Source: Deltaproteobacteria bacterium (GTDB taxonomy: Bacteria; Desulfobacterota; B13-G15; RBG-16-54-18). Taken from it: a stretch of DNA of 32,734 bases. The stretch lies in NCBI GenBank assembly GCA_019308925.1, contig JAFDHG010000016.1, forward strand, positions 1-32,734, given 5' to 3'. Below the pieces are notes generated by a model, which had not been told where the DNA came from, did no database searches, and saw nothing but the letters and a program-made list of their open reading frames with translations. The translations under genes and the position numbers were made by a program. Of the stretch, positions 1 to 6,683 are shown piece after piece; position 1 is the first letter of the stretch; each line of letters starts with the position of its first letter.

Positions 1-176
1 GGCTTTGGGTGAAACTCCATATTGCTTTTAACCTGGGATAGGTCAGGTTTTTGACTTATATCTTCTTAATTTGATGAAATCTGATCTTAAATTGGCTTTT
101 GGGCAACAGACCGTTGACGTGTGACAGTTAACTTGAGAAAAACCAGGCTCAACTCTCCACAACACACCTGTCAACC

Positions 177-237
177 CAGCCCCACAAAGGGGCCTTTTTA
201 TTGCCCGGGCATGGTTAGTATGATAAAAGGTAATCTC
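177..237 (+). repeat. Terminator-containing direct repeat, copy 1
   Basis: About 61 bases match 1648-1708 with only about four differences by eye. The match covers the hairpin, the T-run and a downstream stretch (GCCCGGG.ATGGTTA.TATGATAAAAGG spans the latter half). A weaker third copy of the hairpin part is at 2825-2873. Confidence 0.75.
179..203 (+). terminator. Intrinsic terminator, first copy
   Basis: A GCCCC/GGGGC stem with a five-base loop is followed by CTTTTTATT. It lies upstream of all genes in the window, so it would end a transcript from the left. The same hairpin and about 30 following bases recur at 1648-1708. Confidence 0.6.
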
Positions 238-406
238 ATATATTTAAAAATTTTTTCATTTCATTTGCAAAGTCACAATGGGTCTAAATAGAAAACTCAA
301 AAAGCAATACCTTGCCCCTGTTCTTATTACGCAATCTGCCGCATTAATTGGGGTGAATATCTGCTGAAGCTTCGAATAAGAGTTTTTTATCCAAAGGAGT
401 ATAAAT

Positions 407-964
407 ATGAACATAACAATTTTAAATGGGAATCCTGATCCAGATAATCAAAAGTTCGATGCCTACCTGGATGACCTGATTAAATCATTGGAATCATCCG
501 ATAACAATATTGTTCATTTCAAACTGAGGGATATGAAAATACGGCATTGTCGTGGATGTTTTGGTTGTTGGCTAAAGACACCTGGTCAGTGTATTTTCAA
601 AGATGATTCACACGATATTTGTAAAGAGGTTATAAATTCTGATTTTGTGCTGTATGCTGCACCTCTGGTCATGGGATTTCCCAGTGCTGTTTTAAAAATT
701 GCTATGGATAAGCTTATTCCGCTTCTCCTGCCCTATATAGAGCTGGTCGATAACAAGGAATGCCATCATATGAGAAGATATGACAAAGAATATCCCCCAA
801 TAGGCCTGATAATTGAAAAGGAAGATGACACTGAGAGCGAGGATATTGAAATAGTGAGAGATATTTTTGCGCGTGCTGCTCTTGACTTTAAGTCATCATG
901 CCTTTTCATAAAGCAGATTGACGTTCCAGTGCAGGAGGTATCTGATGCAATTAACAATATTTAA
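407..964 (+). CDS. Flavodoxin-fold NAD(P)H oxidoreductase, iron-sulfur flavoprotein-like
   Basis: A 185-residue flavodoxin-fold protein of the NADPH-dependent FMN reductase superfamily. The N-terminus MNITILNGNPDPDN is the beginning of the FMN-phosphate loop. Cysteines 48, 51, 54 and 62 form C-x2-C-x2-C-x7-C followed by a DD pair. This matches the compact cysteine motif described for iron-sulfur flavoproteins (Isf), so a 4Fe-4S cluster is possible; many relatives have the motif without proof of a cluster. The start has a good ribosome-binding site (AAAGGAG, seven bases upstream). The next gene overlaps its end, so the two are surely cotranscribed and possibly translationally coupled. The electron partner and substrate cannot be read from the sequence. 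Confidence 0.8.
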   Translation: MNITILNGNPDPDNQKFDAYLDDLIKSLESSDNNIVHFKLRDMKIRHCRGCFGCWLKTPGQCIFKDDSHDICKEVINSDFVLYAAPLVMGFPSAVLKIAMDKLIPLLLPYIELVDNKECHHMRRYDKEYPPIGLIIEKEDDTESEDIEIVRDIFARAALDFKSSCLFIKQIDVPVQEVSDAINNI

Positions 965-1607
965 TGGTTCACCAAAGGGCAAGAAAAGTAATACATCTGT
1001 TCTTGTCGAACACTTTTTAAAGGGTTTTATGGAAACGGAAGGCAATAGCTATGAACTAGAATATATCGTTGATAATAAAGATGAGGGGAAACTTGTTGAT
1101 ATGTTTAAGGATGCCAGTCATGTAATACTGGCTTTTCCGCTTTATATTGACTGCATGCCCGGGATTGTAAAATCCTTCATTGAAAGCCTTCGACCTTTAT
1201 GTGGAAAGCAGGATAATCCAAGTATTGGTTTCATGGTGCAGGGCGGATTTCCGGAAGCTTATCACAGCAGGTTTGTTGAGCGCTATCTTAAGAAACTTGC
1301 TGGGAGGCTAAACTGCCACTATGCAGGCTGCATTATAAGAGGTGGTTTTGAGGCGACTCCGTCAATGCCACGGTTTGTGACCAGGAAGATTTTTAATCGC
1401 ATTTATGAACTGGGAAAAGCTTATGGAAAGGCAGGAAAATTTGACGGCCAATTAATAAACAAACTTTCCAAACCTGAACTTTTATCAGCATTACGGAAAG
1501 TATTTTTCAAAATTGGGCTTTCTCTTGGCCTGCCGAATATCTACTGGGATAAGAAGTTAAAGGCAAACAACGCATTTGAAAAGAGGTTTGATAGGCCTTT
1601 TGCATAG
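945..1607 (+). CDS. Second flavodoxin-like NAD(P)H oxidoreductase family protein
   Basis: A 220-residue protein beginning MQLTIFNGSPKGKKSNTS, the glycine/serine-rich FMN phosphate-binding loop of NADPH-dependent FMN reductase-type proteins. The start at 945 is preferred because AGGAGG lies six bases upstream; an in-frame codon at 918 has no such site. It overlaps the upstream flavoprotein gene by 20 bases. Unlike its neighbour it lacks the C-x2-C-x2-C motif. The pair could form a two-component redox system, one with and one without an iron-sulfur cluster, but this is inference. The C-terminal third (basic and hydrophobic, residues about 145-205) is longer than in minimal flavodoxins. An intrinsic terminator follows 43 bases downstream. 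Confidence 0.72.
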   Translation: MQLTIFNGSPKGKKSNTSVLVEHFLKGFMETEGNSYELEYIVDNKDEGKLVDMFKDASHVILAFPLYIDCMPGIVKSFIESLRPLCGKQDNPSIGFMVQGGFPEAYHSRFVERYLKKLAGRLNCHYAGCIIRGGFEATPSMPRFVTRKIFNRIYELGKAYGKAGKFDGQLINKLSKPELLSALRKVFFKIGLSLGLPNIYWDKKLKANNAFEKRFDRPFA

Positions 1608-1647
1608 ATGACTATTGGGTCAAATTTATAAAATATATTTGATAAAC

Positions 1648-1708
1648 CAGCCCCCTAAAGGGGCCTTTTTATTGCCCGGGGATGGTTAATATGATAAAAG
1701 GTAATCTC
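1648..1708 (+). repeat. Terminator-containing direct repeat, copy 2
   Basis: Near-identical to 177-237. Differences by eye are two loop bases, one base after the GCCCGGG and one in TTA(A/G)TATG. It sits directly behind the flavoprotein operon, so the operon is bracketed by two copies. Confidence 0.75.
1650..1671 (+). terminator. Terminator of the flavoprotein operon
   Basis: A GCCCC/GGGGC stem around CTAAA, followed by CTTTTT, 43 bases after the stop of the second flavoprotein gene. Confidence 0.7.
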
Positions 1709-2019
1709 GCGTATCAGTGTCCTGTACCGTGGCTATGCAAGTAAATCATGGCCTAAAACACAGGGAACAGTCGTTTGAGAAATGCTGATGGGGGCAGGTC
1801 TTGTTTTTTGAGTTATCTTCCCTCACCTCCTACTATCGTTTCCCATTCTTTCAAGGGCGTAGGAGGAAGCTCTAGGTGGTATATCTGCATTTGACGCATC
1901 CTCCAGATTTTGATATATGAAGTGCGGATATAAACACGTTACATGCAATTGGCTTCAGAGGACACAAAAGGGATATATCTTTTGATGCTTAATCATTTCA
2001 CTTTATGGAGGTAAAAACT
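1709..2019. other. Intergenic region before the DUF6064-like gene
   Basis: No gene is visible. It holds an interrupted inverted repeat (CCTCCTAC near 1828 and GTAGGAGG near 1859) and a plausible promoter at 1891-1919. Confidence 0.5.
1891..1919 (+). promoter_or_regulatory. Possible sigma-70-type promoter of the DUF6064-like gene
   Basis: TTGACG at 1891-1896 and TATATG at 1914-1919 are separated by 17 bases. Transcription would start near 1926, leaving about a 95-base leader before the gene at 2020. Judged by eye only. Confidence 0.4.
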
Positions 2020-2730
2020 ATGAAAAATCTCATCAAATGGATTATTCTTGGGTTACTGCTTCTATCTATTTTTAGCATGACTTTTATGAGAACACCTCAA
2101 CAGATTACCAGCATGCTGATGGATGTCTCCAGTGAGGTAAAAATCTTTTCCTTTATTGTTCACCTACTGTTTTTGGCGGTCATAGTGCTTGGACTGATCT
2201 TCAAAAAAATCAGAAATATTCTATTTTTTATATTTATTGCCTTCCTATCTCTTTCTGTGACTATAATTTCAATAAAATACATGATAGTTCCTAATATCAT
2301 AATTTTCGCACTGTTCTTTGTGCTAACAGTGAATTCCTATTTGAAAAAGGAACTGAAGTTTGAGCTGAAAAACATAGCGCCGGTCAACCTGATTTTTGGA
2401 ATTATAGGGATGGTGTTTGGCTTCTGGTACCTGCATTGGGTGGAAAGTCCGGTTTGGTTAAATGCATTGGTATATTCACCCTTGGGGGTTGTAAACTGTC
2501 CCACAATGGTCACTATTTGTGGGTTCATCGCTCTCACTGTAAAGCCGAGGTCAGTAATATTGGAGGCAACCGTCGCCCTAATCACTCTTTATTTTGGTTT
2601 TTTTGGTATCTTCAGGTTAGGGGCATATATTGACGTTACACTGATACTTTGTGCTCTCTTTTTAATAGTGAGATTAGGGTCTTATTTAACTTATGGAGAT
2701 ATTTTTGGAGAAAGAAAAGCAACAGGTTGA
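2020..2730 (+). CDS. Multi-pass membrane protein, DUF6064-like
   Basis: A 236-residue, very hydrophobic protein with about seven membrane segments, beginning MKNLIKWIILGLLLLS. The start at 2020 is preferred over the ATG at 2005 because GGAGG lies at 2007-2011, eight bases before it, inside the first five codons of the longer form. The stretch VYSPLGVVNCPTMVTICG (residues about 151-168) resembles the conserved Pro-Cys-Pro region of DUF6064 membrane proteins, whose function is unknown. It stands alone between two copies of the terminator module, so it is probably a single-gene transcription unit. Confidence 0.6.
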   Translation: MKNLIKWIILGLLLLSIFSMTFMRTPQQITSMLMDVSSEVKIFSFIVHLLFLAVIVLGLIFKKIRNILFFIFIAFLSLSVTIISIKYMIVPNIIIFALFFVLTVNSYLKKELKFELKNIAPVNLIFGIIGMVFGFWYLHWVESPVWLNALVYSPLGVVNCPTMVTICGFIALTVKPRSVILEATVALITLYFGFFGIFRLGAYIDVTLILCALFLIVRLGSYLTYGDIFGERKATG

Positions 2731-2824
2731 GCCGAAGCTATAATAAAGAAGAGGGAATTGGGGTCTGCCCGTTGACATTTGATTTAGAAAATCAGGGACA
2801 ATCCTACAAAATAGATGCGATAAA

Positions 2825-2873
2825 CCTACCCCCCAAGGGGCCTTTTTAATGTCTGAGCGTGGGTATTATTATA
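2825..2873 (+). terminator. Terminator after the DUF6064-like gene, diverged third copy of the module
   Basis: A CCCC-AA-GGGG hairpin followed by CCTTTTTAATG. It has the same hairpin-plus-T-run plan and a degenerate version of the downstream sequence (TATTATTATAAA instead of TTAATATGATAAAA), so it is probably a decayed copy of the repeat at 177 and 1648. Confidence 0.5.
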
Positions 2874-2910
2874 AATTGCAACAATCAGCATGATTTTTCA
2901 GCAGATGCAT

Positions 2911-2957
2911 AAAAAAGGGGGGCATTGTTTCAACCATATTACCTTGAAACAATGCCC
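2911..2957 (-). terminator. Strong intrinsic terminator of the Hsp20 gene
   Basis: A perfect 14-base-pair inverted repeat (GGGCATTGTTTCAA with its complement, 10-base loop) lies immediately downstream of the Hsp20 stop. On the minus strand the stem is followed by CCTTTTTT. On the plus strand it is not followed by a T-run, so it serves the minus strand. Confidence 0.85.
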
Positions 2958-2970
2958 TTGAGCAGTGAGG

Positions 2971-3462
2971 TTATTTAGCCTTCTGTTGGGGTTTATTCTT
3001 TTTTCTTGGCTTATTTTCCTTGACCTCTATCTTCTTGGCCTTCCTCTCCTCAGCCTTTGGCAGGGTGAGTTTCAAGACGCCGTCTTTGTACGTTGCCTTT
3101 GATTTCTCTGTCTTCACATTCTCGGGGATTCGGAAGCTGCGCTCGAATGAACCGTAATGTCTCTCGACCCGGTGGTAATGTTCACCGTTCTCTTCCTTTT
3201 CCTCTTTCTTTTCCCCTTTGACGGTAAGGATACCATCTGAAAGCGTTACATCAAGGTCCTTCACATCTATTCCGGGAATTTCACCGGTAATCATATATTC
3301 TTTTTCTGTTTCAGATATATCAAAATCAGGTACCAACGCCCTCTCCTTACCGAAAAGCTCTGGAAGTTCAAGGTCATTGAAAAACCAGCCAAGTACATCC
3401 ATCTCCGGTATTAAGGACAGAAAACTCTCTGTCCTTGGTACCAATCTTAACATCCTTGTCAT
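2971..3462 (-). CDS. Small heat-shock protein, Hsp20/alpha-crystallin family
   Basis: A 163-residue ATP-independent holdase chaperone that binds unfolding proteins in the cytoplasm. The alpha-crystallin domain spans about residues 42-145 and includes PDFDISETEKEYMITGEIPG, a GILTVKGEKK strand and the family hallmark DGVLKLTLPK. The tail KKIEVKE carries an I-x-V that can serve as the oligomerisation anchor. A lysine/glutamine-rich end follows. The start at 3462 is chosen because AGGGAGGTGG lies just upstream; the longer in-frame form starting at 3513 lacks a comparable site. CTTGAA about 65 bases upstream on the minus strand could be a heat-shock sigma element, but no clear partner box was found. 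Its strong terminator shows it is monocistronic. Confidence 0.92.
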   Translation of the reverse strand: MTRMLRLVPRTESFLSLIPEMDVLGWFFNDLELPELFGKERALVPDFDISETEKEYMITGEIPGIDVKDLDVTLSDGILTVKGEKKEEKEENGEHYHRVERHYGSFERSFRIPENVKTEKSKATYKDGVLKLTLPKAEERKAKKIEVKENKPRKKNKPQQKAK

Positions 3463-3743
3463 ATCTGCCACCTCCCTTTTCAGTTCAACTACCCTTAATA
3501 GAAATTTAATCATTATCGTTATTGATTCAAGCGTGAGTAAGGATAATTTTTGGTTCGACTTAGGGGTTACAGTAGAGATCAGATCCTTCTTTTTGTCACC
3601 TTTGAGGTTAACCTGCTTATCCTTGCCAAAAATGTGGTCTCAGCCCTTGCCCTTGGACAAAGTGAATATCCTGCCTAACAGGGTATCAAGTTATGATTTG
3701 GATAGCTATGAGCTATGAATCATGAGCCATTGTCATGTGATAA
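3463..3743. other. Intergenic region upstream of Hsp20
   Basis: No intact gene. One plus-strand frame (about 3550-3680) stays open for about 40 codons and ends ALALGQSEYPA, but it has no start codon and no family I recognise. The region ends at the nuclease remnant. Confidence 0.4.
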
Positions 3744-3931
3744 TTTGCTGATGGGGTCTGCCTCAATAAGGAACTCCTGAGAGCGGGGCTTGCACGGTAT
3801 TACAAGCGTTATTTGAAAGATAAGGAGTTAGCACAACTTGAGGTGGAGGCCAGGGCAAAGGAATAGGGTTGTAGAATGATCCCCATCTTGGTCCACCGTG
3901 GGAAGGGAGGAAGATAAACAGAGGAGGATAA
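3744..3931 (+). pseudogene. 3' remnant of a staphylococcal nuclease-like gene (copy A)
   Basis: Read with one frameshift, this stretch gives the C-terminal part of the SNase/thermonuclease family: DGVCLNKELLRAGLARYYKR (3750-3809), then a K/E-rich helix ending ELAQLEVEARAK. After a one-base shift near 3860 it reads GL*NDPHLGPPWEGRK. This parallels the family ending LNREL-RAGLA...LE-EAR...GLW-DP--PPWEWR. The tryptophan codon of GLW is now TAG, a stop precedes the fragment, and the catalytic N-terminal barrel is absent. It is therefore a dead 5'-truncated remnant. A second, diverged SNase tail follows the PilZ gene 0.5 kb downstream. Confidence 0.65.
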
Positions 3932-4019
3932 CGGCAGAGAGGTTGAAATCTTTTCATAGTTTTGATAATTATTATTTACGTCTTAAAATTCATTTTGTTG
4001 TTATAAGTAGGAAAGCCAA

Positions 4020-4460
4020 ATGGTTAAGCGGCGTAAATTTGAAAGACTTGAAGTCCCTATTCCATTGAGTATGAGGCTGTTGGGGGTATTTGGTTATCCC
4101 CCACCTGCAAATGCGGAAACTAGAAATATTTCTCTTGAGGGCCTATCAATAGAACTACAAGAAGGAGAGGAATCCTTAAATCTGATTCCTTACCTAGTAT
4201 TGGATAAAAAGGGGGTAGAATTGGACATAGAGATACCTCCAAAAGGTGAAAGGATCAGAGCGATAGGAAGGGTTATATGGTATGACTTTGGCTCAAGAGA
4301 GACATTATATTATTTCAGGGTAGGGGTCTTCCTAGAAGAAATGGAAATTGAAGATAGAAAAAAGTGGGAGAGTTTCGTAAGGAATATAGCTCAAGAAGAA
4401 GATGAAGACTTGACCCAAAAACAGACGCTAACAGAAATTGAGGAAGAGGCGAAGGCGTAA
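4020..4460 (+). CDS. PilZ domain protein, predicted c-di-GMP receptor
   Basis: A 146-residue protein with both PilZ nucleotide-binding signatures: R5-x3-R9 in KRRKFER and N36-x-S38-x2-G41 in NISLEG. These are followed by the beta-barrel strands RAIGRVIWYDFG and YFRVGVFLEEM. It should bind cyclic di-GMP in the cytoplasm; the process controlled is unknown. A modest ribosome-binding site (AGGA, eight bases upstream) supports the start. The last 11 residues (TLTEIEEEAKA) are out of place for a PilZ tail and match the helix preceding GLW in staphylococcal nuclease relatives. The nuclease reading continues in the same frame past the TAA, so the gene's 3' end seems to be fused to a nuclease remnant. 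Confidence 0.82.
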   Translation: MVKRRKFERLEVPIPLSMRLLGVFGYPPPANAETRNISLEGLSIELQEGEESLNLIPYLVLDKKGVELDIEIPPKGERIRAIGRVIWYDFGSRETLYYFRVGVFLEEMEIEDRKKWESFVRNIAQEEDEDLTQKQTLTEIEEEAKA

Positions 4461-4532
4461 AAGGTTGGGTTGTGGAGTGATCCTTATCCTGTTGCGCCCT
4501 GGGCATGGAGGAGAATAAAAAGAGGGAGATAA
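4428..4532 (+). pseudogene. 3' remnant of a second staphylococcal nuclease-like gene (copy B)
   Basis: Directly after the PilZ stop codon (4458-4460) and in the same frame the DNA reads KVGLWSDPYPVAPWAWRR, then IKRGR and a TAA at 4530-4532. This is an almost canonical end of SNase-family proteins. Upstream of the stop, the same frame supplies the matching helix TLTEIEEEAKA, now the PilZ C-terminus. The tail is therefore separated from it only by one nonsense codon. No catalytic core is present. Confidence 0.65.
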
Positions 4533-4584
4533 TAACGGGTTTCAGGATTGATCCGAAGCTTTTTTTCTGAAATTAAGCCCTACC

Positions 4585-5028
4585 ATGAAGATGAATCTGT
4601 CCGATAGGCAGAAGATATTAACTATTCTGAGCTCATTATTCTTTATTTTTATCATTTTCTCTTTACAATCCCTTACAGAAGCGGAAATTTACAAATGGGT
4701 TGATGAAAAGGGTGTGATGCATTTCTCAGATACCCCTCCCAGTGACAAAGGAGCCGAAGTACTCACAGGACCTCCAGTTAATAAAATTGGAGGTCCTGAG
4801 CCCACCCGTCACACAAGCCCATCCATATCAAGATCAGAAAGGATGAAAGAAAAAAATAGATTAAGAAAAATAATTAAAGATTATGAGATCAATATTGATA
4901 AATTGAGAGAAAATATCAAACAATACAAAGCAAAAATAGCAAAGTTGAAAGACCGAAAACATGATATGTGGGGTTACTACAAGACTTATGGTTCACGTTC
5001 TTACTATGTTATAGAAAATTACGACTGA
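4585..5028 (+). CDS. DUF4124 domain protein, secreted, with downstream in-frame extension
   Basis: A 147-residue protein with an N-terminal signal sequence or anchor (hydrophobic residues about 10-31) followed by the DUF4124 signature EIYKWVDEKGVMHFSDTPP. This small domain is common in exported proteins of unknown role. Residues about 90-125 form a lysine-rich coiled coil. The ORF ends at TGA 5026-5028 just after ENYD. The same frame then runs on for 37 more codons (from 5029, starting MIRNYAKK) as further coiled coil to TAG 5140-5142. This suggests the full gene was 4585-5142 and the TGA is a nonsense change or sequencing error. No selenocysteine element is evident. Confidence 0.7.
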   Translation: MKMNLSDRQKILTILSSLFFIFIIFSLQSLTEAEIYKWVDEKGVMHFSDTPPSDKGAEVLTGPPVNKIGGPEPTRHTSPSISRSERMKEKNRLRKIIKDYEINIDKLRENIKQYKAKIAKLKDRKHDMWGYYKTYGSRSYYVIENYD

Positions 5029-5142
5029 ATGATAAGAAATTATGCAAAAAAGATAGAAGAAGAGCAAAGGAAAATCGTCGATTATCAGCACAAAATCGCT
5101 GATATAAAAAATGCCGTAGAAAAGTTAATACTGAGTGATTAG
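5029..5142 (+). pseudogene. Separated coiled-coil end of the DUF4124 gene
   Basis: In frame with and immediately after the TGA at 5026, this 37-codon stretch reads MIRNYAKKIEEEQRKI then IVDYQHKIADIKNAVEKL. It is a heptad-like coiled coil with the same composition as residues 90-125 of the preceding gene. It could restart at the ATG that follows the TGA, but there is no ribosome-binding site of its own. Confidence 0.5.
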
Positions 5143-5215
5143 ATTATTTATTGTGGAATCGGATTTGATCCAATGCAAAGCAGTCGGTAATTTGCCGTTG
5201 AGCGCTGTTCCTGCT

Positions 5216-5776
5216 TTACCTCTTTGCTTCTTTTAACTCTCTCACAAAGGAATCTATCCCTTCCTTCTTTTTCAATGCCCGGGCAAAGGCCTGAGCCTCT
5301 CCCCGAGTGGGAAATCGGCCCAATGAGACCCGATACCAAGTTCCCTTTTGGGGAATAGTGGCCTCCGTGACAAAGGTCTTGTAACCCTTCTTCTTCAATT
5401 CGTTCATTAACCGTTCAGCCCTAATACTTTTCCTGAAGGACCCTACGTTTACGGTATACCTGCCTGGTGGAAGTTTCCACTCGGGTATAGCCCGACCTTT
5501 GGGCTCTTCAACAATGGCAATCTGGGGTTTTCCCTCCTCCTTTGGCTTAATCTCGGGCTTTTTCTCCTCTACCTCAGCAACTTTGTCCCCTTTCTCTTCC
5601 CTCCCCTTCTCTTCGACAGCCCCTGGAGTAGTAGGCTTCTCTTTCCTCTCAGTGGGTACAGTGGGATACTTCATCCGCACCTTAACGCTTTGGGACTTTT
5701 TTACCTCTGGTTTCATAACGATGAAGACCGCCAGTGCTAAAATCCCCAAGCCGGCACAGATGAGGGCAACACGCAT
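5216..5776 (-). CDS. SPOR-domain membrane protein
   Basis: A 186-residue protein: one membrane segment (residues about 2-20, VALICAGLGILALAVFIVM), a long charged Pro/Glu/Lys linker (about 25-100), and a C-terminal SPOR domain. The SPOR domain includes RYTVNVGSFRKSIRAERLMN, a GYKTFVTEA strand and WYRVSLGRFPTRGEAQAFA. SPOR domains bind denuded peptidoglycan glycans, typically at the septum. The frame is open upstream of the chosen ATG and supplies basic residues (SPKRRSP) expected just before a membrane segment. The ribosome-binding site at the ATG is poor. An upstream ORF ends 23 bases before it and may be the real N-terminus split off by a frameshift. Confidence 0.8.
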   Translation of the reverse strand: MRVALICAGLGILALAVFIVMKPEVKKSQSVKVRMKYPTVPTERKEKPTTPGAVEEKGREEKGDKVAEVEEKKPEIKPKEEGKPQIAIVEEPKGRAIPEWKLPPGRYTVNVGSFRKSIRAERLMNELKKKGYKTFVTEATIPQKGTWYRVSLGRFPTRGEAQAFARALKKKEGIDSFVRELKEAKR

Positions 5777-5799
5777 TGGGGAGCGCCTTTTTGGGGAAG

Positions 5800-6243
5800 C
5801 TAAGATTTGGGGCGGGGATGCAGTTCCGGTGGCGTTTCTCCTGCCTTCGAGTCTTTTTCCTCGGCTTTCAGGTCATCTCCCGGGCCCCGATCGGAGGAGA
5901 CGTGTACCTCTTCGGCGTTGTCCTTTTCCGGTTTTTTGTCGTTGATGTCCTTTATTTTTATTCCCTCCGAAAAAACAAGGCCAATTGTTACGAGGATAGA
6001 GGAAACTTCATTGGAAGTCAATTCTCCGCACGGGGAGATACAATTTCCCTGAATTGGGGGAAAGCACATTGAGCATTGCCCTTCTCCAAGATCACTCTTC
6101 AACCCATCTGTCCATCCAAAGTATTTTATGCTAGTATAACTGCGGCAAAAATTGCTCCCAAAGGTAACTTCGTCCATCCGAGCCCGTTTATTGGAAATGG
6201 CCTTAGTAAGAAAGCTTCTCAGCAAAAACGCAGACAGTATCAT
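5800..6243 (-). CDS. Hypothetical protein, possibly the N-terminal half of the SPOR protein
   Basis: I do not recognise this 147-residue ORF. It has a cysteine cluster (CSMCFPP...NCISPC, residues about 57-71) that could bind metal. A conserved-looking LTSNEVSSILVTIGLVF follows, then a hydrophilic E/K/D-rich tail of about 50 residues typical of a linker. Its ATG overlaps the TGA of the MFS remnant (CAATGA); an internal ATG at 6177 is an alternative start. The tail ends in Pro-rich codons with CCCC runs, and the next frame continues as SPKRRSP plus the SPOR membrane segment. A one-base frameshift joining the two into a cytoplasmic domain - TM - SPOR protein is therefore plausible. Confidence 0.42.
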   Translation of the reverse strand: MILSAFLLRSFLTKAISNKRARMDEVTFGSNFCRSYTSIKYFGWTDGLKSDLGEGQCSMCFPPIQGNCISPCGELTSNEVSSILVTIGLVFSEGIKIKDINDKKPEKDNAEEVHVSSDRGPGDDLKAEEKDSKAGETPPELHPRPKS

Positions 6244-6603
6244 TGACCTCGTTGCAGGATTATTGCCAAGACAAAACTCGCTGTTACAAGAGCAGCACAG
6301 GCAAAAAAGGCAAACGTATAGGCATCAGTTACATCAAATAGATAGCCAGCCACGATAGGACCAGCCGCCCACAACTACCTTGGGACCAAATCGGTCGTTC
6401 AGCCTTCCGGCAACAATGTACAGGAACCCGTGTAAGACCAAGGAGACGGAATAGGCGCCTGAAATCGCCGCCTTAGTCCAGCCAAATTCATTAATTAATG
6501 GCTCGAGAAACAATCCGAAGCTATATGCGGCTCCCCAGGACAGTGTTATGATGCCGGTGGCAACTCCAGTTATGACGTAACCATAGAAAATGGGTCTTTT
6601 CAT
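6240..6603 (-). pseudogene. MFS transporter reduced to its two ends
   Basis: The N-terminal part (start at 6603, ribosome-binding site AGAGG nine bases upstream) reads MKRPIFYGYVITGVATG through GRLNDRFGPKVVV. This is the first three helices and the loop 2-3 motif G-x3-D-R-x-G-x-K of the major facilitator superfamily. It then jumps, with a change of frame near 6365, to AAGPIVAGYLFDVTDAYTFA and a final hydrophobic helix ending AIILQRGQ and TGA (6240-6242). That is the usual last two helices of the family. Roughly eight of twelve helices are missing, so an internal deletion has destroyed the gene. The intact relative was probably a monocarboxylate/oxalate-type MFS carrier, by N-terminal resemblance only. 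Confidence 0.72.
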
Positions 6604-6683
6604 TCTGTTAGACCTCTTAATCGTGTCAGAAGAGGGGGGCGTCATCCCTATTCCCCACACGAAAATCCTTATATGGCCGCAGC

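Larger units (their letters stand above)
1..406. other. Non-coding left edge
   Basis: No convincing coding sequence is seen in these 406 bases. They contain the first copy of a terminator module (listed separately) that probably ends a transcript coming from the left of the window, then AT-rich DNA leading to the ribosome-binding site of the first flavoprotein gene. I could not settle on a promoter. Confidence 0.5.

Noticed and set aside
3541-3565. GGTTCGA motif resembling a tRNA T-loop
   Set aside because: No acceptor stem or anticodon arm can be drawn around it.
3550-3684. Open frame ending NVVSALALGQSEYPA upstream of the nuclease remnant
   Set aside because: No start codon or recognised family. 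It may be another remnant, but the evidence is too thin.
3218-3718. 166-codon plus-strand ORF antisense to Hsp20
   Set aside because: It is the shadow of a well-supported Hsp20 gene, with a low-complexity Ser/Thr/Leu product.
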